A stretch of DNA of 61,747 nt from Kitasatospora sp. SolWspMP-SS2h (GTDB lineage Bacteria; Actinomycetota; Actinomycetes; Streptomycetales; Streptomycetaceae): NCBI RefSeq assembly GCF_003259315.1, contig NZ_QLLT01000036.1, positions 1 through 61,747 on the forward strand. Reading direction: 5' to 3'. The notes below the pieces were generated by a model. It was not told the origin of the DNA. It did no database searches and saw nothing but the letters and a program-made list of their open reading frames with translations. Of the stretch, positions 24,112 to 34,457 are shown in pieces. Positions within the stretch are counted from its first letter, which is position 1, and each line of letters begins with the position of its first letter. The position numbers were made by a program, and so were the translations under genes.

Positions 24112-24308
24112 CGCCAACCCCCTGTCGGTCGTGCACCCCGGCGGGCGCACCAGGACCAGCCCTGCCCCGTCCGGGGGCGGCTATTCCGTCGGGAGGGCCG
24201 ATCCAGCCGACCGTGGGCGTGTCGCACCCCCGGCCCCTCCCGACTCCCCGTCAGGATCGTAACCGGGGCCGCAAGAGCGCCCCCTCGTCCGACGGGGCGG
24301 CGGTCGGC

Positions 24309-24356
24309 GGGCGGTCAGTCCGGCAGGGCGGCGGGCGGTCAGTCCGGCAGGGCGGC
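24309..24356. repeat. Perfect 24-bp tandem repeat at the gntR 3' end
   Basis: A 24-bp unit beginning GGGCGGTCAGTCCGGCAG occurs at 24309-24332 and again, identical, at 24333-24356. The gntR stop lies in the second copy, so the gene's last codons and stop have been duplicated downstream. The rest of 24112-24308 shows no gene. Confidence 0.8.
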
Positions 24357-25037
24357 GTCCAGCTCCTCCAGCGCGCCGACCACGATGGTCCGCATCGCCC
24401 GTTCCGCCAGCTCCGGGTCGCCCGCGCAGATCGCCTGCGCGACGTCCCGGTGCAGCTGCACCGCGTACTCGCGCGGCCGGTGCGGCATCAGCCGGTGCTC
24501 GGTGCGGCCGGTGAGGACCGCGCCCACGGTGTCCTTCAGGTGCGCGAACATCTCGTTGCCGGAGGCCCGCAGCACCGCCGCGTGGAAGGCGATGTCGTGC
24601 GCGAGGAAGGCGTCCAGGTCGGCCGCCCGGGCGGTGACGGTCAGTTCGACGGCCAGCGCGCTCAGCTCGCGCCGGTCGTCGTCGTCCGCGCACCGGGCTG
24701 CCAGCGCCGCCGCGGCCGGCTCCACCGCGACCCGCAGCGAGCCCAGCGAGCGCAGCTGCGCGGAGCGGTCCGCGCCGGCCAGCCGCCAGCGGATCACCAG
24801 CGGGTCGAACACGTCCCAGTCGGCCTTCGGCCGGACGGTGATCCCGACCCGCCGGCGCGGCTCGACCAGCCGCATCGACTCCAGGACGCGCACCGCCTCC
24901 CGCACCACCGTCCGGGACACCCCGTGCCGCTGCTCCAGCTCCTCCGCGCGCAGCACCGTCCCCGCCGGCAGCTCCCCGGAGGCGATCGCCGGGCCGAGGG
25001 CAGCGAGCAGGCGGCCGGGCAGGCCCTGGATCTCCAT
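24339..25037 (-). CDS. gntR: GntR/FadR-family regulator of gluconate genes
   Basis: 232 residues. The N-terminal winged helix (LLAALGPAIASGELPAGTVLRAEELEQRHGVSRTVVREAVRVLESMRLVEPRRRVGI) is canonical FadR-type GntR. The all-helical FCD ligand domain follows, with the metal-site pattern D..FH..... and H residues in LTGRTEHR and LHRDVAQAI. It is divergent from gluconokinase and gluconate permease genes, the same set as the streptomycete gntRKP locus, so it most likely represses them until gluconate or its 6-phosphate binds. Confidence 0.92.
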   Translation of the reverse strand: MEIQGLPGRLLAALGPAIASGELPAGTVLRAEELEQRHGVSRTVVREAVRVLESMRLVEPRRRVGITVRPKADWDVFDPLVIRWRLAGADRSAQLRSLGSLRVAVEPAAAALAARCADDDDRRELSALAVELTVTARAADLDAFLAHDIAFHAAVLRASGNEMFAHLKDTVGAVLTGRTEHRLMPHRPREYAVQLHRDVAQAICAGDPELAERAMRTIVVGALEELDAALPD

Positions 25038-25103
25038 CCGGCCAGCTTATCGGCGCGGCCGGGGGGAAGGCGGCCCCCGGCCCACCAGCGCGGAAACCGA
25101 AAA

Positions 25104-25142
25104 GTATGACGATTAGGTTTCGGTCGCTTGAATAAGTCATAC
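25104..25142. promoter_or_regulatory. Paired GntR operators
   Basis: AAGTATGACGA and AAGTCATACCT each contain the FadR-subfamily core GTnnnAC (25104-25110 and 25136-25142) and are inverted copies of each other, 25 nt apart, in an AT-richer stretch between the divergent genes. Two sites on the same or opposite helix faces would allow looping or joint repression of gntR and gntK. Confidence 0.65.
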
Positions 25143-25191
25143 CTTTGCGCCAAGGTTGCCCACGCAAGCAGGCAAGGACAGGAGCACCACC

Positions 25192-25716
25192 ATGGCTCTC
25201 AGCGCCGAGAACCAGCAGCCGCCCGTCATCGTGGTGATGGGCGTCTCCGGAGTCGGGAAGACCACCGTCGCCCGACTGCTCGCCGACCGCCTCGACCTCC
25301 CGTACGCGGAGGCCGACGACTTCCACCCCGCCGCCAACATCGCCAAGATGAGCGCCGGCACCCCGCTGGACGACCGCGACCGGCAGCCCTGGCTGCGCGC
25401 GCTCGGCGGCTGGCTGGGCGAGCGGGCCGCGGCCGGCAGCGGGGGAGTGGTCACCTGCTCCGCGCTCAAGCGCGACTACCGCGACCTGCTGCGGGCCGCC
25501 TGCCCGGACGCGTTCTTCCTGCACCTGAGCGGCAGCCACGACCTGGTCGGCGACCGGCTGGCGCACCGTACCGGCCACTTCATGCCGCCCGCGCTGCTGG
25601 ACTCCCAGTACGCCGACCTCGAACCGCTCCAGCCGGACGAGCACGGCACCGTGCTGGACGTCGACGCCGACCCCGACACGCTCGTCGACCGCGCCGTCGC
25701 CGCCCTGGCCCGCTGA
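25192..25716 (+). CDS. gntK: Gluconokinase
   Basis: 174 residues from the ATG at 25192, preceded by AGGACAGGAG. It phosphorylates gluconate to 6-phosphogluconate with ATP. The P-loop GVSGVGKTT is at residues 17-25. The substrate region ADDFHPAANIAKMSAGTPLDDRDRQPWL and the CSALKRDYRDLLR motif are diagnostic of GntK-type gluconokinases. HFMPPALLDSQYADLEPL lies near the end. It is followed by the permease gene after about 100 nt. Confidence 0.96.
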   Translation: MALSAENQQPPVIVVMGVSGVGKTTVARLLADRLDLPYAEADDFHPAANIAKMSAGTPLDDRDRQPWLRALGGWLGERAAAGSGGVVTCSALKRDYRDLLRAACPDAFFLHLSGSHDLVGDRLAHRTGHFMPPALLDSQYADLEPLQPDEHGTVLDVDADPDTLVDRAVAALAR

Positions 25717-25817
25717 CCCCCGCGCCCCCGCCCCCACACCCGCACCACCACCACGTCACACCCCCGCCACCGGCCGCCCGAGAACCGGACGGCGGCGGCC
25801 CGTCAATGGAGACCCCC

Positions 25818-27278
25818 GTGACCCCCACCCTGCTGGCGGCCGGCGCACCGGCGCTGCCGCACACGGCGAGCGACGGCCGGCTGCTGCTCGCGGTGCTGCT
25901 CAGCATCGGCGCGATCGTGCTGCTGATCACCCGGTTCAAGCTGCACCCGTTCCTGGCCCTCACGCTCGGTTCCGGGCTGCTCGCCGCCGTCGCCGGGGCG
26001 CCCTTCGACAAGCTGCTGACCAGCTTCTCCACCGGCTTCGGCGCGACCGTCGCCTCGGTCGGCCTGCTGATCGGCCTGGGCGCGATGCTCGGCAAGCTGC
26101 TCGCCGACTCCGGCGGCGCCAACACCATCGCCGACACCGTGCTGGCCCGCACCGGCCCCAAGCTGCTGCCCTGGGCGATGGCGCTGATCGCCGCGGTGCT
26201 CGGCCTGCCGCTGTTCTTCGAGGTCGGCGTGGTGCTGCTGGTGCCGATCGTGCTGCTGGTGGCCCGGCGCGGCAACGCCCCGCTGATCGGCATCGGCATC
26301 CCCGCGCTGGCCGGCCTCTCGGTGCTGCACGGCCTCGTCCCGCCGCACCCCGGTCCGCTGGTCGCCGTCGACGCCCTGCACGCCGACCTCGGCGTCACCC
26401 TGGCGCTCGGCCTGCTGGTCGCGGTCCCGACCCTGATCGTGGCCGGGCCGCTGTTCGGGCGCCTCGCCCAGCGCTGGGTCGGCCCGCTGGAACTGCCCGC
26501 CGACACCGCCGCCGAGCACGCGAAGACTGCGGACGCGAGGACCGCGGACGCGAAGACCGCGGACGGCGCGAGGGCCGCGGACGCCGCGGAGGGCGTCGAG
26601 CGGGTGCGGACGCCCCGGTTCGGCGCCGTGCTGGCCACCATCCTGCTGCCGGTCGTGCTGATGCTCGGCAAGGCGCTGGCCGACGTGGTGATCGACGACC
26701 CGAAGGCCACCGGCCAGCGGATCTTCGACTTCATCGGCTCCCCGCTGATCGCGCTGCTCGCCGCGACCCTGCTCGCCATGCTGACCCTCGGCCGGGCGGC
26801 CGGCTTCGACAAGGGCCGGATCTCCGACACGGTCGGCTCGGCGCTCGGCCCGATCGCCGGGATCGTGTTCATCGTCGGCGCGGGCGGCGGCTTCAAGCAG
26901 ACCCTGATCGACATCGGCGTCGGCGACGCGGTCAGCGCGTGGTCCGGCAAGTGGCACGTCTCCGCGCTGCTGCTGGGCTGGCTGATCGCCGTGCTGATCC
27001 GGCTGGCCACCGGCTCCGCGACGGTCGCCACCATCACCGCCGCCGGCATCGTCGGCCCGCTGGCCGCCGACATGTCCACCAGCCACGCCGCGCTGCTGGT
27101 ACTGGCGATCGGCGCCGGGTCGCTGTTCCTGTCGCACGTCAACGACGCCGGGTTCTGGCTGGTGAAGGAGTACTTCGGGATGAGCGTCGGCCAGACGCTG
27201 AAGTCCTGGTCGGTGATGGAGACGATCATCTCGGTGGTCGCGATCGCCCTGATCCTGCCGCTCAGTCTGATCGTCTGA
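25818..27278 (+). CDS. gntP: Gluconate:H+ symporter (GntP family)
   Basis: 486 residues from the GTG at 25818, which has GGAGA upstream; an ATG at 25806 would add four residues. GntP family marks are LLGIGIPALAGLSVLHGLVPPHPGPL-like sequence around residue 165, LGLPLFFEVGVVLLVPI, ATGSATVATITAAGI and SHVNDAGFWLVKEYFG. About 12-14 helices. The cytoplasmic loop near residues 235-260 has an added repeat of (K/R)TADA units, encoded by 15-bp repeats, not usual for the family. It imports gluconate for the upstream kinase. Confidence 0.95.
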   Translation: MTPTLLAAGAPALPHTASDGRLLLAVLLSIGAIVLLITRFKLHPFLALTLGSGLLAAVAGAPFDKLLTSFSTGFGATVASVGLLIGLGAMLGKLLADSGGANTIADTVLARTGPKLLPWAMALIAAVLGLPLFFEVGVVLLVPIVLLVARRGNAPLIGIGIPALAGLSVLHGLVPPHPGPLVAVDALHADLGVTLALGLLVAVPTLIVAGPLFGRLAQRWVGPLELPADTAAEHAKTADARTADAKTADGARAADAAEGVERVRTPRFGAVLATILLPVVLMLGKALADVVIDDPKATGQRIFDFIGSPLIALLAATLLAMLTLGRAAGFDKGRISDTVGSALGPIAGIVFIVGAGGGFKQTLIDIGVGDAVSAWSGKWHVSALLLGWLIAVLIRLATGSATVATITAAGIVGPLAADMSTSHAALLVLAIGAGSLFLSHVNDAGFWLVKEYFGMSVGQTLKSWSVMETIISVVAIALILPLSLIV

Positions 27279-27302
27279 CGAGCGCGGGTCCCCCTGCCGC
27301 GG

Positions 27303-27336
27303 CGCCCTCCGGAACTCCCGCTTCTCCCGGAGGGCG
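27303..27336. terminator. Terminator between gntP and glpD
   Basis: CGCCCTCCGG (27303-27312) and CCGGAGGGCG (27327-27336) form a perfect 10-bp stem with a 14-nt loop between convergent operons. Confidence 0.7.
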
Positions 27337-27378
27337 TCGCCCTTGTCGCGCTTCCGCGCGCCGCTCCCCGCGCCCGCC

Positions 27379-28962
27379 CTACCGCTCCAGCAGCTCCGCC
27401 GTGCGCTTGCGCACCTCCGCGCCGTCCAGCCCGCGCACCGTCAGCGTGGTGCGCCGCCGCAGCACGTCGTCCACCGTGTACGCCCACTCCTGCTCGGCCG
27501 CGTACACCACCTGCGCCCACACGTCCGGCCCGTCGGGGTGCACGCGCTCGCCCAGCTCCGGGCGCTCGGCGATCAGGCGGGCGATCTCGAAGGAGAGTGT
27601 GCCGTAGTGGGTGGCCAGGTTCCGGGCCACCAGCGGGTCCATCCGGCTGCCCGGCTCGCGGTCGGTCAGCAGGCGGCGGGCGACGGCCTGCGGGGCGCCG
27701 ATGCCCGGCAGCGGGACGGTCGGCGGGATCGCCGAGACGTCCTCGGCCAGGCCCACGCCCGGGGCGTGCTTGAGCTTCTCCAGGATCACCCGGCCGATGT
27801 GCCGGTACGTGGTCCACTTGCCGCCCGCCACCGACAGCATCCCGGCCCGGCCCTCGGTCACCACCGTCTCCCGCTTCGCCGCCGCCGTGTCCCCCGGCCC
27901 GCCCGGCAGCACCCGCAGGCCCGCGAAGGAGTACGTGATGTCCTCCCGCCGCAGGTGCTCGCCGCGCACCGCGTGCCCGGCCTCGGAGAGGATCTGGTCG
28001 ACGTCCGCGTCGGTGGCCCGGACGTCCAGCGGGTCGCCGGTGTACTCCTCGTCCGTGGTGCCGAGCAGGACGTGGTCCTCCCACGGGATGGCGAACGACA
28101 CCCGGTAGTGGTCGATCGGGATGGTCAGCGCGGCCCGCCACGGCGCCTGCCGGCGCAGCACCACGTGCGCGCCCTTGGACAGCCGGATCGACGGCGCCGC
28201 GCCCGCGTGCTCCATCCGCCGCAGGTGGTCCACCCACGGGCCGGTGGCGTTCAGCACCAGCCGGGCGTCCACGCCGAACTCGGTGCCGTCCAGGGCGTCG
28301 CGCACCTCGGCGCCGGTGACCCGGCCGCGGGTGAAGCGCAGCCCGGTCACCTCGGCGTGGTTGAGCACCACCGCGCCCGCGTCCACCGCCGCCCGCACCG
28401 TCATCACGGCCATCCGGGCGTCGTTCATCTGGTGGTCGCCGTACACCGCGACCCGCCGCAGCCCCTCGGTGCGCAGCCCGGGCACGGCGCGGGCCGCCGC
28501 CGCCGGGGAGGCCACCCGGCCCAGGCCGTCGCGGAACGCGGACAGCGCCGAGTACAGGAACACGCCCGCGCCGAGCTTGGGCGCCGAGTGCGGGCCGCCC
28601 TCGTAGACCGGCACGAAGAAGGTCAGCGGGCTGACCAGGTGCGGGGCCACGTGGGTGGCCAGCGCCCGGCGCTCCTTGTGGTTCTCGGCGACCAGCCGCA
28701 CCGCGCCGGTCTGCAGGTAGCGCAGCCCGCCGTGGACCAGCTTGGACGAGGCGGAGGAGGTGGCGTTGGCGAAGTCCCCGGCGTCCACCATGGCCACCTT
28801 CAGCCCGGCCTGGGCGGCGGTCCACGCGGTGGCGGTGCCGAGGATGCCGCCGCCGATCACCAGCAGGTCGTAGCGGGCCCGGCCGAGCAGTTCGCGGGTG
28901 GCGGCCCGGGGGACGACGCGGCCGGCGGCGCGCTCGGCGCCCAGGGTCGGGATGGTTGCCAT
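27379..28962 (-). CDS. glpD: Glycerol-3-phosphate dehydrogenase, FAD-dependent
   Basis: 527 residues. It oxidises sn-glycerol 3-phosphate to dihydroxyacetone phosphate at the membrane and passes electrons to quinone. The FAD dinucleotide fold VIGGGILGTATAWTAAQAG is near residue 35. SSASSKLVHGGLRYL, the FAD-linked GlpD motif, follows. NATGPWVDHLR, GGKWTTYRHIG and the C-terminal DAO_C domain (YTVDDVLRRRTTL) are all present. It lies downstream of glpK, separated by about 90 nt of repeat-bearing spacer, and completes the two-step glycerol pathway. Confidence 0.96.
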   Translation of the reverse strand: MATIPTLGAERAAGRVVPRAATRELLGRARYDLLVIGGGILGTATAWTAAQAGLKVAMVDAGDFANATSSASSKLVHGGLRYLQTGAVRLVAENHKERRALATHVAPHLVSPLTFFVPVYEGGPHSAPKLGAGVFLYSALSAFRDGLGRVASPAAAARAVPGLRTEGLRRVAVYGDHQMNDARMAVMTVRAAVDAGAVVLNHAEVTGLRFTRGRVTGAEVRDALDGTEFGVDARLVLNATGPWVDHLRRMEHAGAAPSIRLSKGAHVVLRRQAPWRAALTIPIDHYRVSFAIPWEDHVLLGTTDEEYTGDPLDVRATDADVDQILSEAGHAVRGEHLRREDITYSFAGLRVLPGGPGDTAAAKRETVVTEGRAGMLSVAGGKWTTYRHIGRVILEKLKHAPGVGLAEDVSAIPPTVPLPGIGAPQAVARRLLTDREPGSRMDPLVARNLATHYGTLSFEIARLIAERPELGERVHPDGPDVWAQVVYAAEQEWAYTVDDVLRRRTTLTVRGLDGAEVRKRTAELLER

Positions 28963-29013
28963 GGTGGGTGGTGGGCGGCCCGGTGTGCGGCCGGTCCGCG
29001 TCTCCTTCCGGTC

Positions 29014-29048
29014 GGTGGGGTCCTGCGGCGGGTGGGGTCCTGCGGCGG
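29014..29048. repeat. 17-bp tandem repeat at the glpK 3' end
   Basis: GGTGGGGTCCTGCGGCGG occurs at 29014-29031 and again at 29031-29048, sharing a base, just beyond the glpK stop in the glpK-glpD spacer. Confidence 0.65.
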
Positions 29049-29054
29049 GCGGGG

Positions 29055-30584
<1,530 letters not shown>

Positions 30585-30696
30585 GCGGTTCCTCGGCTCA
30601 CGGACGTCAACGGGGCGGGGGTGACCATTCGTCAGTCCCCGTGCGCGCGGGTCCGGCAAACCAGGCGGGCGGGCGGACCGCCGGAGCCCTCCGGAC

Positions 30697-30719
30697 GCCG
30701 TTCGACAATGTCGAACGGC
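30697..30719. promoter_or_regulatory. GylR operator: 23-bp perfect palindrome
   Basis: Arms GCCGTTCGACA (30697-30707) and TGTCGAACGGC (30709-30719) are exact complements around a single A. It lies 113 bp upstream of glpK and downstream of gylR. IclR-type regulators bind such TTCGA-centred palindromes, so this is the probable control site for glpK-glpD. Confidence 0.75.
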
Positions 30720-30764
30720 CTTCGGAAGCCAACCGCAGCCGGACGCCCCCCGTCAAGGCGGTGT

Positions 30765-30808
30765 GACGCACGCCCCCGGGATCAGAGGACGCACGCCTCC
30801 GGATTCAG
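30765..30808. repeat. 21-bp direct repeat at the gylR 3' end
   Basis: GACGCACGCCCCCGGGATCAG (positions 30765-30785) recurs as an 18/21 match at 30788-30808. The gylR stop lies within the second copy. Confidence 0.6.
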
Positions 30809-31572
30809 AACCGGTGCGCGCCCAGGTCCCGGGAGATCGCCCGGGCCGCCGTCCGCACCGAGGCCACCAGCGCCGGGCGCACCGCGCCGTCCGGGCCGCA
30901 CACCGTCTCCACCGCGCCCGACACGCACACCGCGCCCACCGGGTTGCGCCGCCGGTCCTGGATCAGCGCCGCCACCGAGGCCACGCCCTCCCAGGTCTCC
31001 TCCACCGCGTCCGCCCAGCCGCGCTCGCGCACCAGCGCGCACCGCGCGTCCAGCTCCGCCGGCTCCGTCACCGTCCGGGCCGTGAACGCCTCCCACGGGC
31101 CGTCGCCCAACTCGCCGCGCGCCACCGGGTCGTACGCCAGCAGCACCTTGCCCAGCGCGGTCGCGTGCAGCGGCTGCATCGAACCGACCTCCAGCACCTG
31201 CCGCGAGTCGTCCGGCCGGAACACGTGGTGCACCACCAGCACCCCGCGCTGGTGCAGCACCCCCAGGTACACCGTCTCCCCGGCCGCCCGGGCCAGGTCG
31301 TCCGCCCACACCAGCGCCCGGGCCCGCAGCTCGTGCACGTCCAGGTAGCTCTGGCCCAGCCGCAGCAGCTCCGCCCCCAACTGGTACTTGCCGCTCTCCG
31401 GGTCCTGCTCGACGAAGCCCTCCTGCTGGAGCGTGCGCAGGATGCCGTGCGCGGTCCCCTTCGCCAGCCCCAGCCCCGTCGCCACCTCCGACAGGCCGAG
31501 CCGCCGCTCCCCGCCCGCCAGCAGCCGCAGGATCGCGGCCGCCCGCGACAGCGACTGGATCGCACCGGGCAC
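30805..31572 (-). CDS. gylR: Glycerol operon regulator GylR (IclR family)
   Basis: 255 residues from a GTG at 31572, with GGAGG seven bases upstream; an upstream ATG at 31593 lacks a site. The N-terminal winged helix (AIQSLSRAAAILRLLAGGERRLGLSEVATGLGLAKGTAHGILRTLQQEGFV) and the IclR effector domain (YLDVHELRARAL, LGVLHQRGVLVVHHV, LHATALGKVLLA, ERGWADAVEE) are typical and close to streptomycete GylR in organisation. It represses the gyl operon until glycerol or glycerol 3-phosphate is present. Gene order gylR-glpK-glpD on one strand supports this. Confidence 0.93.
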   Translation of the reverse strand: MPGAIQSLSRAAAILRLLAGGERRLGLSEVATGLGLAKGTAHGILRTLQQEGFVEQDPESGKYQLGAELLRLGQSYLDVHELRARALVWADDLARAAGETVYLGVLHQRGVLVVHHVFRPDDSRQVLEVGSMQPLHATALGKVLLAYDPVARGELGDGPWEAFTARTVTEPAELDARCALVRERGWADAVEETWEGVASVAALIQDRRRNPVGAVCVSGAVETVCGPDGAVRPALVASVRTAARAISRDLGAHRF

Positions 31573-32015
31573 CCGCCCACCTCCACTGACCACCGGTCGA
31601 CGATGCCGACCACCACCCGAGAACGGGACGGACCGCCCCCGAAGACCGTACTACCCGGCACCTCCACCGCGCCGTACCGTCCCGCCCGGTTCTCCCGGCG
31701 CGGGCCCCCCGCCCCGGCCGGGATTCCCGCGCCCCGGCAGGGGCGGGGAACCGTCCGGGCCGGCACGACGGATCACGTGTCGCCGACGCTCGGTTCCGTC
31801 GCACGGCCCAGTCACGGTGCGGTGTCGTCGCACTGCCTTGCCTCTGTGCCGTCTGCGCCGCCACCACTTCCGCCGCCAGGATTCGCGCATCCCGGCAGGC
31901 GCGCGGGGAACCGCGCGGGCAAGCCCGACGAGCCGCGCGCCGTCGACGCACGACTCCGCCGCACTACCCGCCCGGCCACCCGGCCGCCGGTCGCTGCTTC
32001 CCGCCCGGGGGCCGC
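31573..32015. other. Gene-free spacer with GTTCCCCGC-type repeats
   Basis: No coding region is supported. Two related elements, at about 31733-31755 (GCAGGGGCGGGGAACCGTCC) and 31891-31921 (GCGCGCGGGGAACCGCGCGG), resemble the element downstream of the SMC-like gene at 15.1-15.2 kb. The gylR promoter should lie in the first 100 bases, but I see no clear -35/-10 pair. Confidence 0.5.
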
Positions 32016-33209
32016 TCAGCCGGCCGCCCCGGTGGGCTCCGCCACCCAGCCCGCGACCAGGACCAGGCCGCTCGGGCGGTGCACGGCCAGGAAGGCGAAC
32101 GGGCGGTCGTAGCGGGCGGTGGCCCGGCGGACGCGGAGGCCGGGCGGGGCGCCGATCCCGCTCCGGGTCATCGCCACCGCCGTGACCGCGCCCGCCTCGA
32201 AGCCCTCCGCGCCGAACTCCGCCACCGCCGCCTGCCGGGCCTGCCCGACCCGCAGCGGGACGCTCCGGCTGATGCCCGGGAAGTGGCTGCCGTCCCCGGC
32301 GGCGGTGCGCAGGCCGAACAGCCCGGCGTGCGCCAGCAGGTCCTGCTCCGCCCGGACCTCGAAGGCCACCGTCTCCAGCGCGCCGACGTCGCCCGGCACC
32401 GACGCCCGCACCGACTCCAGCGCCAGCCCGGGCCACGGCTCCCCGTCGGCCAGCCCCGCCACCGGCGTCCGCCCCACCGCCCCCGCCACCAGCTCGAACC
32501 CGGCGGACACCACCGCGCCCGGCACGGCCCGCGGTGCGCCGAGCACCAGGTGGACGTCGACCTCGCCGCCGCCCGCGACCCGGACCTCCGTCACCCGCCC
32601 CGCCGCCGCGCTCTCCGCCACCGCGATCCGCCCGTACAGCCCGGGGCTCGACACCGAGAGCCGCCGGAACGGCCGCCCGGCCCACGGCCCTTCGGCGGCC
32701 CGGCCGCGATCCTCCCGGAACGGCTCCGCCCACCCGGTGCGCACCGTCAGCGCCGAGGCCAGCACCAGCGGCGCGTCCGCCGGCTCCACCGGCATCCGGC
32801 GGACCAGACCGCCGGTCCGGTCCGCGGCCCAGGCGTCCAGCGCGGCCCGGTCCGCGGCGGGGTCACCGGTCAACCGCCGCCACAGCCCGGCACCCGGCCC
32901 CGCCGCCCACTCCGGCTCCACCTCGACCCCGGGGGCCGTCCACAGCCCGAGCGCCGCCGCACAGCCCGGCACCTCCGCCACCCGCGCCAGCAACTCCCGC
33001 GCGGCGGCCGGGGCCTGCCCGGCCGGAACGCCCAGCGCCCGCTCCAGCTCGGCCCGGGCCGGACCGTCCGCCCCCGGGGCCAGCACCGCCAGCAGCGGCC
33101 ACACCCCGAGCGCCGTCCACACCTGCCCGGCCCCGGACCCCGGCTCCAACTCCCGTCCCCAGCAGGCCCCCAGGGCGTTCACCCGCTCGACCGCACCCGC
33201 CACGACCAA
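32016..33209 (-). CDS. Serpin-family protein
   Basis: 397 residues from a TTG at 33209 with GAGGAGG eight bases upstream; a GTG at 33203 is an alternative. The serpin fold is indicated by ALGVWPLLAVLAPGADGPARAELERALG near the start, VLASALTVRTGWAEPF (the N-x-x-Y-F-K-A-x-W region), and the C-terminal serpin signature DRPFAFLAVHRPSGLVLVAGWVAEP. No signal peptide is visible. The segment before it (EAGAVTAVAMTRSG) should be the hinge and reactive loop, but it is short of the usual Ala-rich hinge, so inhibitory activity is doubtful. Serpins trap serine or cysteine proteases. The target is unknown. Confidence 0.8.
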   Translation of the reverse strand: MVVAGAVERVNALGACWGRELEPGSGAGQVWTALGVWPLLAVLAPGADGPARAELERALGVPAGQAPAAARELLARVAEVPGCAAALGLWTAPGVEVEPEWAAGPGAGLWRRLTGDPAADRAALDAWAADRTGGLVRRMPVEPADAPLVLASALTVRTGWAEPFREDRGRAAEGPWAGRPFRRLSVSSPGLYGRIAVAESAAAGRVTEVRVAGGGEVDVHLVLGAPRAVPGAVVSAGFELVAGAVGRTPVAGLADGEPWPGLALESVRASVPGDVGALETVAFEVRAEQDLLAHAGLFGLRTAAGDGSHFPGISRSVPLRVGQARQAAVAEFGAEGFEAGAVTAVAMTRSGIGAPPGLRVRRATARYDRPFAFLAVHRPSGLVLVAGWVAEPTGAAG

Positions 33210-33347
33210 CCCCGTTCCCTCCTCGGCCGTCCCCGCCGACGGTGCTCCCGCCGCAGGGGCGGCGGCGCCACCCGGCCCGCCCCCACCACCAGCAGTACCA
33301 GACCGGGCGGCCGGGCACCGCCGGACACCCGGCCGGGCCGACCCGGG

Positions 33348-34319
33348 TCAGCACCCGGGGCGTCGCAGCACGGCCGCGAGTTCCGCGATCGCGTCCGGGC
33401 CCACCCGGCAGCAGCCTCCGACCAGCCGGGCCCCGGCGGCCACCCAGTCCGCCGCCGCCCCGGGGGCGAAGGCCGCCGCGCCCGTCCAGTCCCGGGCCGC
33501 CGGGTCCCAGCCCTCGCCGCTGTTGGGGTACGCCACGGCGGGCCGGCCCGTCACCTCCACCGCCAGCGCCACCGCCGCCGGCACCTCCTCCGGGGCGCAG
33601 CAGTTGACGCCCACCGCCACCACCTCCGGCACCTCCGCCACCAGCGCGAACGCCTCCGCGAGCGGCTCCCCGCCCCGGGTCAGCCCGCCCGCCGCGCCGA
33701 GCGAGAACCACACCGGCAGGCCCAACCCCCGTACGCAGTCCGCGAGTACGGCCGCCTCCAGCAGGTCGGGCACGGTCTCCACCGCCAGCACGTCCGGCCC
33801 CGCGGCGGCCAGCACCTCCAGCCGGGGGCGGTGGAACGCCGCCAACTCCCCGGCCGACAGGCCGTAGTGGCCCCGGTACTCGGAGCCGTCCGCCAGGACC
33901 GCCCCGTACGGGCCCACCGAGGCCGCCACCCAGCGCGGGCGGCCGTCGCCCAGCTCCGCCGACGCCTCCTCGGCCGCCAGCCGGGCCACCTCCACGCTCA
34001 GCGCCAGCAGCCGGTCCGCCTTCCCCGCGTCCACCCCCCGGGAGGCGAAACCCGGCCGGCTCGCCTGGTAGCTCGCCGTGGTCGCCACCTGCGCGCCCGC
34101 CTCGAAGTACGCCCGGTGCGCCGCCACCAGCTGCCGCGGCTGGTCCAGCAGCAGCCGGGCCGACCACAGCGCGTCCGACAAGTCGCAGCCCTGGTCGGCC
34201 AGTCGGTTCGACAGCCCGCCGTCGAGCAGCACCGGCCCGGCCGCCAGTGCCGAGACCAGGTCCCGACCGGCCGGGGAGCCGTCGAAGTCGGAGGGGGAGC
34301 CGTCGAAGTCCGTCGCCAT
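33348..34319 (-). CDS. mmuM: Homocysteine S-methyltransferase
   Basis: 323 residues from the ATG at 34319. It moves a methyl group from S-methylmethionine to homocysteine, giving two methionines. LLDGGLSNRLADQGCDL near residue 35, ATTASYQASRPGF, GPYGAVLADGSEYRGHY and the zinc cysteines in GVNCCAPEEV and LVGGCCRVGPD are all as in MmuM. The N-terminus carries a duplicated DFDGSP peptide encoded by an 18-bp direct repeat (about 34273-34312), ahead of the conserved fold and so probably harmless. It is a single gene with a same-strand spacing of about 140 nt to its neighbours. Confidence 0.93.
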   Translation of the reverse strand: MATDFDGSPSDFDGSPAGRDLVSALAAGPVLLDGGLSNRLADQGCDLSDALWSARLLLDQPRQLVAAHRAYFEAGAQVATTASYQASRPGFASRGVDAGKADRLLALSVEVARLAAEEASAELGDGRPRWVAASVGPYGAVLADGSEYRGHYGLSAGELAAFHRPRLEVLAAAGPDVLAVETVPDLLEAAVLADCVRGLGLPVWFSLGAAGGLTRGGEPLAEAFALVAEVPEVVAVGVNCCAPEEVPAAVALAVEVTGRPAVAYPNSGEGWDPAARDWTGAAAFAPGAAADWVAAGARLVGGCCRVGPDAIAELAAVLRRPGC

Positions 34320-34457
34320 CCCTCCAGCCTGCACCTGCCGCCGGTCTCCGGCGAACCGGCCCGGCCCGGCCCGGATCGGCTCTAGCTCTGGCTCCGGCCG
34401 GGGTTGGGGTCGGGGTCGGGGTCTGCGGGGCCTCCCGCGCTGCGGGCCCGGTGGTGG

